The translations under genes and the position numbers were made by a program. A stretch of 64,000 nt of DNA, from positions 42,410,363 to 42,474,362 of the forward strand of contig NC_083326.1 in the NCBI RefSeq assembly GCF_963455315.2, written 5' to 3'. Shown here piece after piece: positions 47,983-59,900 of this stretch. Position 1 is the first letter of the stretch; every line of letters begins with the position of its first letter. The DNA is from Globicephala melas. Lineage: Eukaryota; Chordata; Mammalia; Artiodactyla; Delphinidae. The notes beneath the pieces are model-generated. The model was not told the DNA's origin. It was given only the letters and a program-made list of their open reading frames with translations, and did not search any database.

Positions 47983-50900
47983 GCGGTACGCGGGCCTCTC
48001 ACTGCTGTGGCCTCTCCCGCTGTGGAGCACAGGCTCCGGACGTGCAGGCTCAGCGGCCATGGCTCACGGGCCCAGCCGCTCCGCGGCATGTGGGATCCTC
48101 GCGGACCGGGGCACGAACCCGTGTCCCCTGCATCAGCAGGCGGACTCTCAACCACTGCGCCACCAGGGAAGCCCAAACCTATATATATTTTAAGTAGTTT
48201 TCTAATAAGCTTGTGAAGTAATTGATCCACTGCCTATGACCAGCTTTAAACATCTTCCTGAGGTTGAGGAAACATGACAGCAGTGTATGAGAATAAAACT
48301 ATTTGCTTTCTGTTCATTACCATTGTTCATCTTTTGAATAACTTCACAAATGTATTGTCTTTAACAAACAAGTGTCTTTAAACAAATAAGTTTGTCTACT
48401 AAAAGAAATCGAAAATTTAAAATACAGCATGTCAGGCTTCCCTGGTGGCGCAGTGGTTGAGAGTCCGCCTGCCAATGCAGGGGACACGGGTTCGTGTCCC
48501 AGTCCGGGAAGATCCCACATGCTGCGGAGCGGCTAGGCCCGTGAGCCATGGCCGCTGAGCCTGCGCGTCCGGAGCTTGTGCTCCGCAACGGGAGAGGCCA
48601 CAACAGTGAGAGGCCCGCGTACCGCAAAAAAATTAATTAATTAAATTAAATACAGCATGTCTTGAATAATCATTTTTTTAAAGAAAATATCCTCACGCTT
48701 AAGGTAATTGCAGTATTTTCGGTTTCAGAGATGTGTTAATTGGGCGTGTTTTGTCTTCAGTTTTGCTAGTAATTTTCAGAGACCCTGTTTTGAATGAAAT
48801 AGAACTGGAAGAATTTTTAAGTTTCACTTTTCAATGATGTTCAGATTTTATTCCATTAGAAGTGCTCTTTTGTGAGTGAGAATAGGAATCTGCATATGAA
48901 ACTGTGCTCTCTATGACTGGGGTATGTAGTGGGTGCTGGGGTTCTCTGTTAGTCCTGCCCTTCCAAATGAAAGCTTTCCTGCAGGACATGCCCTACCCCA
49001 AAGGGTGCTGCCTTGCTTAATTTTCTGCTCCCTCCCCAGGGACAGCCCCAATCCAATGGCTGTTGATGTGGGGAGTACAATGGCCTGGCCCCCTTGCCTC
49101 AATTCAGGGTACTCTAAGGGCCACCCCAGCTCCAGAGCTCCCTGCAGAGGATGCTGAGGCCTCAGCTGCAACCACAGCACAATCCAACCTTGCCCTCTGC
49201 CTGGTCCACCTTCCCTCACTCCATCACTGGTGTTCCCAAGAGCACGCACAGTGAACGTCCTGTGTGCAAATATCCATCTCAAATAGTCCCCAGGGTAATT
49301 TCAAGAGTGTATTGCCATTCTAGAGACCTTCTGAGGCAAGACTTTAAAACTTCTCCTTGAAAATCTTGCCTTACAGTTAGTTACCACACATGAAGCCAGA
49401 ATCATTTGGAAACTTCTTTAATGCAAAAGCCCCAAATGTGCCTAGCACTCCCTTCCTACAAGCCTGAGCTCAACCTTTAGAATGATGACACTTACAGGTC
49501 ACCTCTCCCCTTAGCCAGGAAGGTTGAAATGTGTAGGCAAAATCAGTTTGCCTTTCAGGAGGGTCACAGACTCCCACCCCAGAAAACTGCACAACCACAC
49601 AAAATTCTGGGTACAGTTCCAGAAGGATAATAAAATCCCCCGTAAAACCCTCCATGGATCCCAATTTAAGACCCGTTGCTTTATAGTGAACATAACAAGA
49701 ACCCATAGTCTCAAAGCTGTTGTCCCCAGCAGAGGGAGTAGAGAAATTATTTTTTTTTAGGATATATAAAAAGTCCTAATTTGTCTTTATATAATTCCAT
49801 CAATAGGTTTTGAATAACCAAATATGAGAGTCAACTTACATTTTCCAGAGTCATATTTGCTGTCTTTGAACTTGTCTCTTGATGATACTTTTTCCTGGTA
49901 CAGTAGACACTGACAAGGGTGATGACCAGCATCACAGCAAACACAGCAACAGTGGAAGACACGGCAATCACAATGGTGTCTCGAGTTGAGCCTCTCTTTT
50001 CACACCTTTCTCCCATGTACCACCAGTCTTCCCCTGACGGACACCTACATGTTCGGAACGTGACTCAGAGTTATGAGTTGATATTTTAATCTGAAAATCT
50101 TCACCATCGAAGGTGTGAGTCAACACTCAGGTCATTAGCAGATGGAACTATTTGTCACCCATTCTGGACTAGAAGGGTTGGTTAGACTAGCACAGGCAGG
50201 GCCAAAGGAAAGGAACAATGGAATTACTCCTAATCTGGAACTTAACACAGCAGCTCCCAGCTGGGAAAGGAAGGTAGCATAGGTACTGGAGAAAATTTAG
50301 TTCTCGGTGTCCCAGTCCCTCCACATCCCAGCTATGACCATGGCCAAGCTCTTCTTAGAATTTAGGTATCTCCATCTAGGAAACGAGGACAGTCACAGTA
50401 ACCACACCAGACCGTTGTGAGGACCTAATAAGATATGTAACTCATGAGGACTGTTTCAGGCAATTAGAATAACGTGCTACCTTTGCATAAATAATTCTGT
50501 CGTTCTGCTGGCAACACAAAGTCCCAAATGGAGCGCAAAAGATAAATATCTTATGAACGGTTTTGAGATGAGAATCAACTGATTTCATTCATATGAAATA
50601 TCATATGAATCCTACATTGTGGGAATGAAAAAATATGTAACAAAAGAATGGGTAGATTGTATCCTTACCTGCACTCAGCTTTGCCATTATGGAGAATGCA
50701 AACGCCATCATTCTCACATTTAAAGTTTGTGCAAAGGTCATTGACGCCCAAGGTCGGGATTGGCTCATTTTGTGTAGTATTAAGGTGGGATATGTCTAAG
50801 GAGGGTGAGAGGAGAGCATGGAGGGAAATCAGTTTGGGGTTTAACAAGCATTTGATCTTTAAGTTTCAAAATAAAATGTTCAGGCTTCAGGTTTGTGAGA

Positions 50901-53900
50901 AATTCAGGTACTCTTGAAGCACCATTCAGTAACATTTATAGGCAGTGAAAAAATAAACAGGCAGGCTGAAATCTAGACACAAAGGGAAGCTGAACCAGAC
51001 TGCGGGACTACAACTGAACACATGCTTGCCTGGGCCTTGGCATGGAAACCAACAGTATTCCTGGGAAATGTAATTATTGGCTGCCATGGCTGAGAAATTT
51101 TAGAAGACAATAGATTAATGCTATTACTGACGAGATATATGTGTGTGTGCACACATCTCTATATATGTATGTATACATATCTGAAAGATACAATAAAGCC
51201 AGATCATTTCCACTCTAATTTTATGTGTTTCTGGGATATTTTTACTTCTGGAATCCTAGAGTTAAATTCTAGGGTATAATGGCTATACTTCAGCTTATTT
51301 CTAAAGAAGTGTTCTGGACTAAAGCTTTCCACTATTGCTCCAGGCAGTGTTAATTAAGTTCTTTATCCTGGAACTGTCCCTGTTTTCATTTAAATTATTT
51401 TCATATTGTTAATGATTCATACTAAAAAAAATCTCACTCATGTCCATTCCCTCCCACGTCTCTAATATATCTAAACACGGAATCCAGAAAAACACAGTAA
51501 ACAATCAATGACCACAAAAAAAAAGCAGCTTAGATAAAACTACTTTTATTGACATACCTTCCACTGTCAGGAGGATATAAACAGCATCTCCTTTCATAAA
51601 ATCTCTGCTTTTCAGCCTCTCATGGGTCATAAAGACACTGTATCCATAGCCCCTACCTCTTTGAAACTGAGTTCCATTAGGGAAAAAATCTTGTACTCCC
51701 ACTTTGGAAGGCCTGTCCCAAAAATAGTCTCCATTACCTGAAAAAGCAATTTATATTAATGGGTTGTGTTTAGCATCATCATAGCTTTTGGTGTAGGAAA
51801 GCACAGGCAACGTGAAGCACAATTAGGACAGAGCTCAAAATAATTCAGTGATGCTATTGACCTGTAATGTGTGCCCTGCCAAGTCACTGGAGTTTGTTCA
51901 TTTAGACTGTCCTAAAGAAATGAGATGACATGGCAGAGAGGAGCACATTCTGGAATATGAGTGGAGAGGTATCAAAAGCTTCCTACATGGGGGTGTCACA
52001 CTTCCACTGAACGAGCAGTGTAGAAACTCCGTTGCCCATTAGAATCATTCTTTAGTGGCCTTCTGAGTTACAGGTAGTCCTTTTAGCTGAGTTAAATCAA
52101 TGTGTTACTGAGAGAGTTTTTAATATTAGCACTGAACAATTCACCTCAGTAACTGAATTATTCACCGAACAGAGTAAAGTCCTTCAGGAGTAGAAGACAG
52201 TGAGAAGCACTGCTTCTGGGAAAAGGTGGTGACCCACCCAACCTTGAGCCATTTTCAATATCATTCAGGGAGAAATGTTTTGGAAAAAGGTAAAGAAATT
52301 CTGAACATCAAATCCCCACACCTCTTTGTGAATACTATTTTTTTTCCTATCAGATTATATATATATATTTTTTCCCCCAAGTCACTCAGGTCCTTTCTTT
52401 TCATATACAGAATTCAGATTTGGCAATAATATGCACCTTGCCACAATTCCATTTTTCACTTTATTATGTTCCCAGAGGGCAAAGGATTATTACAATTAGA
52501 AATGTGATCATTGCTTTCTGGGTGCTGCTTCTCTTTCAGACTAGAAAGAGGGGGGATGGTGTCACCATTGGCAAGTCCTCCAGAATTCTTTAATAAGAAG
52601 TTGCAATCCATTCCCATACCCTTCCCAACACTACGGAGCACCTACTCGACATCTTCGTTCTGATCAAAAACCACCCCCATTACAAAAGCTGAACTGTTTT
52701 TGACAGTTCAGAGGCAAGATCAGGACAGCATGGGTTAGGAGAACTCAACATCTGAGAGACTCTCCATACCAGGCCCTTCCACAAACTCCCCTACTTGATC
52801 TGTAGAGATATTTTTAACAAATGTGTGGGGTTTTTATTACTGTCCCAGTTTTACTTCTGAGGACACTGGTGTTTCAAGAGATTATCTGCTCCAGGTTACA
52901 TAGCTAATGAGAAGCAAACCTTGGATTGAATCCAGGTGCGTCGGATTCTAAAACTAAAACACTCCTCGTACAACCCTGGGAATTCAGGTATTGTCATCAG
53001 TTTCCAAAAATATAGCCAATATCTTCTCAATTTGTTGGCATCTTTGCTGACATTTCTGACAGTCTCCTGCCTGGGAGACTCTGTCCACAGCTGCTGAAGC
53101 CCTTCCCCTAAATATCTTCTGATCCTTAGATTTGGGGCTCAAAATTCCCTAGCTACCTGGCTATGCAGTCTCTCCTTCCCAAATCATCCATCCCTCCTAG
53201 AGCAGTGATTGTGTATTACCAATAAAAAAGATGAGTCACAAACCGGTGGTCATAAATGGGTCTGTAGTTATACTCCGCTTGTTGGACATACGCTGCCGAA
53301 TGTCAGGATTTTGATCCAAGATGGTCATCGTGACTTGTTGCCAAGGACATGGCCACTCTAATTGATCATCATTGGCTCCAGAGATCAAGTGGAAATACAT
53401 TCCTACATTAGGCAAACTACTTAGATTCAAGCGAATCTGAAAGGCATAGCCTTTAGAAGAATAAAATGAAGGACTGTAGACAGATCCACTGGGGCTGCCA
53501 ATGAGCTGTGTGAAGTTCCTTATATGCCAGACATGATGAGGGCACTGTGTTTCTGAAAGATTGATGTCATCAATAGACAGGCCACCCCGTGAGGCACCAG
53601 CGCCTCTGACGCCTCCAAATACCACTCTAAATTTGTTGGTCACTTTCAGTGTTACGTGGTAAAGCTGCCAGCTCCCGATGGGTACATCTGCAAAAGAGAC
53701 ATTATTATTCCAAAGAGGACAAAGGACTATGAATCACGTGCAAATCGACATTAGAGTTCTAGCCTTCATGGACAAAGGGTCTTTCTAGACCTACTGCTTC
53801 CTGCGGGTATGAGGTATGGCTTTCTTACGCCTCCAGCTCAGGCCCAGTTACTTCAAGGCATTTCTGTGGGGATGGCGCAGCTCTCTGGAATATCTGGATG

Positions 53901-56900
53901 CTTATCTAGCTGATTCTTAGATAGAGCACCCTTTCCCAGAGACAGGTGAGCAAACGATAGCATCTAACTCATGAGAACTCCATGCCCAACTTACAAGTTA
54001 CCTCCCATTCAGTTAGTTAAACAGACAAGCAAGCCCAATACTCTACACTTGTACCCCAGATTCCTGTGATACTCATCCGAAGCCTCCTTTAATCTATTTA
54101 TACTTTGATTGGAATACTTCCTTCACATGCAAAATTTTTAGTCAACTCTTTGGCAGTATTAAGTATGAATTCACCAAACCCTAGAAAGCCCACATCTTGC
54201 AACTGACTCGATGTTACATATCTGATATTTGGTACCATCTCCTTTCTTCCCAGACTACACGTCCCCTCCACTATTACTCCTACCCCTAGCTAGCAGCACA
54301 TTGTATGACATCTTGTCTTATTTTCTGATGTCACATACCCAAATAAGAAGCAGTCCATTTAAAAGTTTTCAGAAGCCTCCCAGGTAGAGAATAGCTCAGG
54401 AATTCATGTCAAACTAGTAGTTAACTCAATGCCTTCAAACTTAAATATATTGGCACTTAATGAGAAACATGTTGCTTGAAAATAAGTTAGAAAGATCCAA
54501 ATTACAGAAAATGCTATTCTCCGTGGAAGGACCCCAGATTGAACAAAAACCTTTCATGAGAGCCTCCACTTCATTTTTACCAGTACTTTCAGTTTAAATT
54601 CTGGACTCCTAAGCAGGTTTCTTAAGTACATTTTGTGCTATTATCTGTCAATAATAACACCCACAGATTGCTAATGCAAGGGATTATATATGTATAATCA
54701 AACATGTGTGTAATAATCTTATTTATAATCTTTTATATATGCATTAGATACATAAAATGTACATGTATAATGTGTGTATATATGTATATGTATATACATA
54801 TACATATAGGAAAACATCTAGGTTTCAGATTGCTTTTCACTGTTAAACAGGGGGAAAATGGCATGACATATGACATAATGTGGATCAGTTTTATAATAGG
54901 TTTTAGTCAATTCATTCAAACCAAGAGGTCACTGTGTGGAGCAGACAGTAATACAGCCGCCAGGCCACAGCCCTTCCCTTCCTCAGCGGACCTTCTGAAC
55001 CATCTGCTTTAATATGTGGTCAATGTGACCCACCTCCCGGACACATGATTAGAAGGAAGGGTGGCCGCCTAATCAGTGTTGCCCTCTCTCCACTCAGAAT
55101 TGCTCTAGAAGATGCATTTAACTCAAGTCATAACAATTAGAATCCTTTGCTGGAATTTATTTTTCTAGGCTAGAAATTAGAGGAAGAGACCCTTCTCTAG
55201 TCTGATGGTACATTTGGTAAAATGTAAGCTGGGAAGTGAAACGGCCAAAGCACCAGTTTTACAGACAAAGCCCATCTGAGATAACAGGAAAGGTCCCCAA
55301 CCATGTTCAGGGACAGGTCCCATCCTGCCTGAGGCCAGCTCCTCTCTTCTCCATTCTACAATATAGTTATGTTGAGCCAGTAACTCTTCACATTTTGCCT
55401 AAGCTAGTTTCCATTATATTTTTATTAGTTGCCAAGAACGGCTTCCCCAGCGCCAGAGACTGATCTACAGTTTCTTAAGTGTCACATATTCTGTAGCACA
55501 GAAAGGACTCTCATTTTAGCTTCCCAACCACTGCATAAAACAAGTAGGATCAAGTTCTACATTGAAAAGTACTAAGTCCAAAAAAAAAGTACTAAGTCCA
55601 TAGCCCCTACCCTGTTGTAAGTGGTTTTGCATTAAGTAAAGGGTTAAGACTGACTCACTCTGAACCCAAGAATAAGAATGGTGATAGTGTACCTTTTATT
55701 TCTTCCACAAGGGTCAGAGTCCTGTTCACACTGGCTGCAGAATATTCCCTGACATAGATGTTCAGTTGGTCATATTCACTTCCACTGTTATATAAAAAAA
55801 ATTGCAAGCACTGAAATCCTCGTTTAGGGTATAGTATTCTACTTCCCAGCATTGCTGTGGCCCCCTCATTTACAGAGCTCCTGTTGAAATGCATGAAGAA
55901 ACCAGAACCTGTTAAAGAGGACAAAATGCAGAACTGAGAAAACAGATACCGGATACAGGAATGCGTGTCTCGCGGGCACTCTATTTCCACCTAGTTCCCA
56001 CTGTATGCAGGGCACTGTTTTGAGCATTTAAATGCAGTTCTTGGAGCAGGCAGTCTATGAAGAAAAGCAACATTAGATCACTTTTTTCTTACTACACATG
56101 TTAGTTTTCAAAAATGGGAAAAAGTGTTACCTGTTTGGTTTAGCCTCTCTCTCTCCCTCTTTCTCTCTCTCTCTCCACCTGCCCCTTCCCTTCCTCCCTC
56201 CTACTGATCTATGTAGAACCACTATCCACTATTCAAATCTACATTTAAAAAATATTTTTTAATTGAAATATGTTTGACATGTACCATTGTGTAAATTTAA
56301 GGTACACAACATGTTCATTTGACACATTAATATATTGGCATCTGATTGTCATTGTAGCAATAATTAGCACTCCTATCACAATACATAATATCATTTCTTT
56401 TTGGTGGTGGGAATAATTAAGTCTAGTCTCAGCAAGTTTGACGATTATAATACAATATTGTTGCCTATTTTCACTATGCTGGGCATTAGATCTCTAGGGG
56501 TTTTTACTACTTGTTACAAGTTTGCACCTTTAAACAACATCTGTCATGTCCCCACCAATCCCCCAAAAAAGAAAAAGGAAAAGCCCCTCCATGCTCTTAG
56601 AGATCTCTACCCCTTCCCAGGTCATCTGAGCTGTCAAGCAATGGCCCTGGGTTCTGAAGGCTAGTTTTACATATTTGCTGCCAGAAATGAGAAAATAAAT
56701 AAAAATGTGGTGCTTGTAGCCAAATAAATGACTATTTGATTCAAAACAAAATTTCAATGGAAAAGAATACTCATCTGAGTAAAATTAAATAAATTGTACT
56801 TTCTACCTTCATTTAAAGTATTTTTGTAACAGAAACGTGTAATCACAACCAGCTGAAATTCTGAAACTGATTAATTCACAGCCTGGTGCTGTTCGCTGAA

Positions 56901-59900
56901 GTTCTCTTGGATTCTTCAGGCTTCAAGAAAACAACCCCACTGCTCCAGAGAAAAGAGTCCTTTTGGGGAGGGGCAGCCCCTCTTGCTGTGGGCACATACT
57001 ATGGGTAGAGGCTTCACAGAGCCCAGCGCTGACTCATGGGGAAAAAAAGCAAACTCGGACAGTAAAAAGCAAAGAAATTAACCACATCCTTATAAGGCAC
57101 AGAACCAATTCCTGAGCAGCACGAGTGGGCTATCATTAATAATTCTAATAAAAATAAGAACTCAAATCCCAGTATTTCACAGCAAAGAAAGAGGCTAGAA
57201 CCACTGAGAGTAAAATCTGGAAGTATCTCACTCCTGTTACCTTTGCACCGGCCCATGTTGGAGTGATCACTCTCTGGCCCCTCGGGAACCTGGGAGACCC
57301 GTTGCCAGTCAGCACTATCTTCTGAACTTTGAATCATACCACACACATTTTCCAGTTCAAAATCGCACGACTCCATAAAGCTCAAGGAAGAGGCTACCAA
57401 AGCAAAAAGACAATTATTGACGCTCATATATAACATGATAATCTAAGTAGTAAAAACTGAGATTATCCTGAAGCACTAGGAATTCTAGGATGATGTTAAA
57501 GGGGACTCGTCACTGATTCTGAGTGATGGTGGCTTCAAGATCTCTTGATATCTGCAAAACCAAGACAATTGACCAACTGTGTAGTTCTGTATAAGCTGCC
57601 TGCCCCAAGTCTTGTTTATCAGGTTAACTAATTATAGAAACCTGAGTCTACACTCCCCTAGTTATTCAGAGTAATAAACCACAACCCGGATTATTTGATC
57701 CCATTTATATTATGACTGTACACCTCATTTGGGCTGAAAAGAGTTTTCAATATCAAGTTGGTCCACATTTGCATTAGTAACAGCTTCAAAAACTTGAGTG
57801 GGGCATGCTCATGCTGCTATAGGACTCTGTTTGTTTTTATATCTAAAGCCCAGAGCTTGTGAGAAGAAAAATGCTGTTTCCATGTTGTAGTCTGGTATCT
57901 GGGGGCTATTCTGTTTTGTTTTGTTTTCTTTCTTTCAGAATATCAAACTTCAACTATCAAACTATTATTATCAAACAATTATCTAACTATAATTTCAGAA
58001 AACCCATCAATGCTTGGCAAAATGGCACAGAACAGAATGTTTTCCTACAGAGCAGAGAGGAGGAGAAGTCATTTCAAAGAACCTGTCACATACAGCAGTT
58101 ATACAGTTGATTCAGCTTTAAGATATCAGAGTCACTGAAATCCATTCGTTGGCCGATCACATCCATGAAGTCTGGGATTCTTGTCACAATTGTTGGTTCT
58201 GATCCATTCTGGAATGCAGTTTTACTATAGTGCATCACTGAGCTGTAATCATAGGGAACATTCAGGGAGTCTGTTTGTCGGTCATCATAGGATTCAAAAT
58301 TGTTCTTTTTGCCTAAATGATAGATAAAAATCTTTAATTACTTGATGTTCACAAAATTTAGTTTATCTTACTCCAAAGACTGTTAACTTAGAAATAAAGA
58401 CTATAATAAACAGTGCAACCTTGGCTACAACTGACACTCTATGGTATTTCAAGAGTGTTTCATATATTCCTATCTTAGAATAGACTATTCAAACTTAGAA
58501 TCGTGATACCAGCTGTCATGCTGAACTTATCTAAGGTTTCATTTCAGCTCAAAGTTGGACTTTAGCATTTGGCCTAAGGTTCTAAGAACTGCTAATGGAA
58601 AGAAGGATTCTAAAAAGTGTTGTTGAAACACTCAGGGTCATTGGCAATGAGGAGAGGTAGAGTATCCTCAGTGGATGGAGACGAAAATAAGAGGACTTTG
58701 GGAGGTGTGGTGGGGTAGGACCTGGGAATGATAATGTGGTCATTGAAAGGATTGACATCGTCAGGGATTTCTTAGTTATCTTAGTTATTCTTAGTTTCTG
58801 GAACACGTGTAGATGTATGTAAATAAATACATTTAGAGAAGATTCCTGACCGCTTAGCATCATACCAATGGGCCACTGACTGCAATGTGAAATCGAATGA
58901 TTTTGCGGACATAACAAGGTAGATTTGATCAACAAAGCATAAAGATGAGTTATCAAGTCGAGGCAGAAGTTTCTAACAGAAATAAGACATTGGAAATCTT
59001 AAAGAGTGAGGCCATAGATTAAAGCTCAACACTTCTCTTGTTCTAGAAATCTTTCAGTTGGCTTCAGTGCCTTCCCCCAGACTCTGGGTAGGGGTGAGGC
59101 CAGGGGCAGGTAATGTGATGTTAGAATTGTGATGTCAGGGGCCCTCACCGCAGAGCAGCCCTCACTGGCCTCACTTGATAGCGATGCCATCCTTCCCCTC
59201 CCCCTCCCCCCCACACCCCCGCCATACCCTATGGAGGCAGGACGGACGGGGAAACTAAGTGTCACTGCGGAAAATGTGAGTTCTAGTCGGACAGGGTTAT
59301 TAAAACCTTTCTGACTTTGAGCACAAAGTCACGAAAAGTTCAGGCTGTTGGCAGTGTTTCCCAACATGGGCTCCAAAGAACAATAAATCTGGGAGATCAG
59401 CTCGGTGCTTTGTGACCACCTAGAGGGGTGGGACAGGGAGGGAGGGAGGGAAACACAGGAGGGAGGAGATATGGGGATATATGTATAGCTGATTCACTTT
59501 GTTATACAGCAGAAACTAACACACCATTGTAAAGCAATTATACTCCAATAAAGATGTTAAAAAAATAAAAAAAAATTTTAAGAAAAGAACAATAAATCCA
59601 AATGCTCCACAAAAAAAAAAAAAAAGCATGATCAAGTCATTTTGGGAAATGCTCCTCTTGGAGATTTACAATTCATGTTAGTCTAGCAAAGACACTGAAC
59701 AGTACAGCAGTGTAAATAACTCTAAGTTTAATTTCTTTTAACCTAGGATTTCCCAAATTAATTTTGGGAAATCAGATTCCTTTCCTCACAACCCCCCTGA
59801 ACAAATTGTGCAATGGCACTACATAAAATAATCTTCGGGAAACACTGGTTTCTAAGATCACATCCAGCTCAAACTGGGGTTCTGGAATACTGTTCCCCAA

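Larger units (their letters stand above)
47129..49839 (-). other. MEP1B: MEP1B last intron
   Basis: 2711 bp from donor GTAAGT (49839-49834) to acceptor TTTTAG. It holds a (TA)n microsatellite and two SINEs in opposite orientation; the rest, including the overlapping open frames at 48.9-49.7 kb, shows no gene signature. Confidence 0.85.

Noticed and set aside
48424..48655. CAT GCT GTA TTT read on the - strand near a SINE as a candidate MEP1B C-terminus
   Set aside because: There is no splice acceptor in front of it and the sequence is the SINE target duplication. The 47114-47128 site has a proper acceptor and the expected ending.
49831..49839. MEP1B ending in ENVS by read-through of the last donor
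   Set aside because: GTAAGT at this point is a consensus donor and a matching terminal exon exists downstream, so the in-frame stop is intronic.
57014..57240. Extension of the MAM exon frame by about 75 residues
   Set aside because: It follows a GTAACA donor and has no similarity to meprin; the next real exon continues the MAM domain at 55908.
58582..59314. Open frames of 61-124 residues on both strands in a MEP1B intron
   Set aside because: They overlap on opposite strands in low-complexity C-rich or AT-rich sequence and show no domain or splice support.
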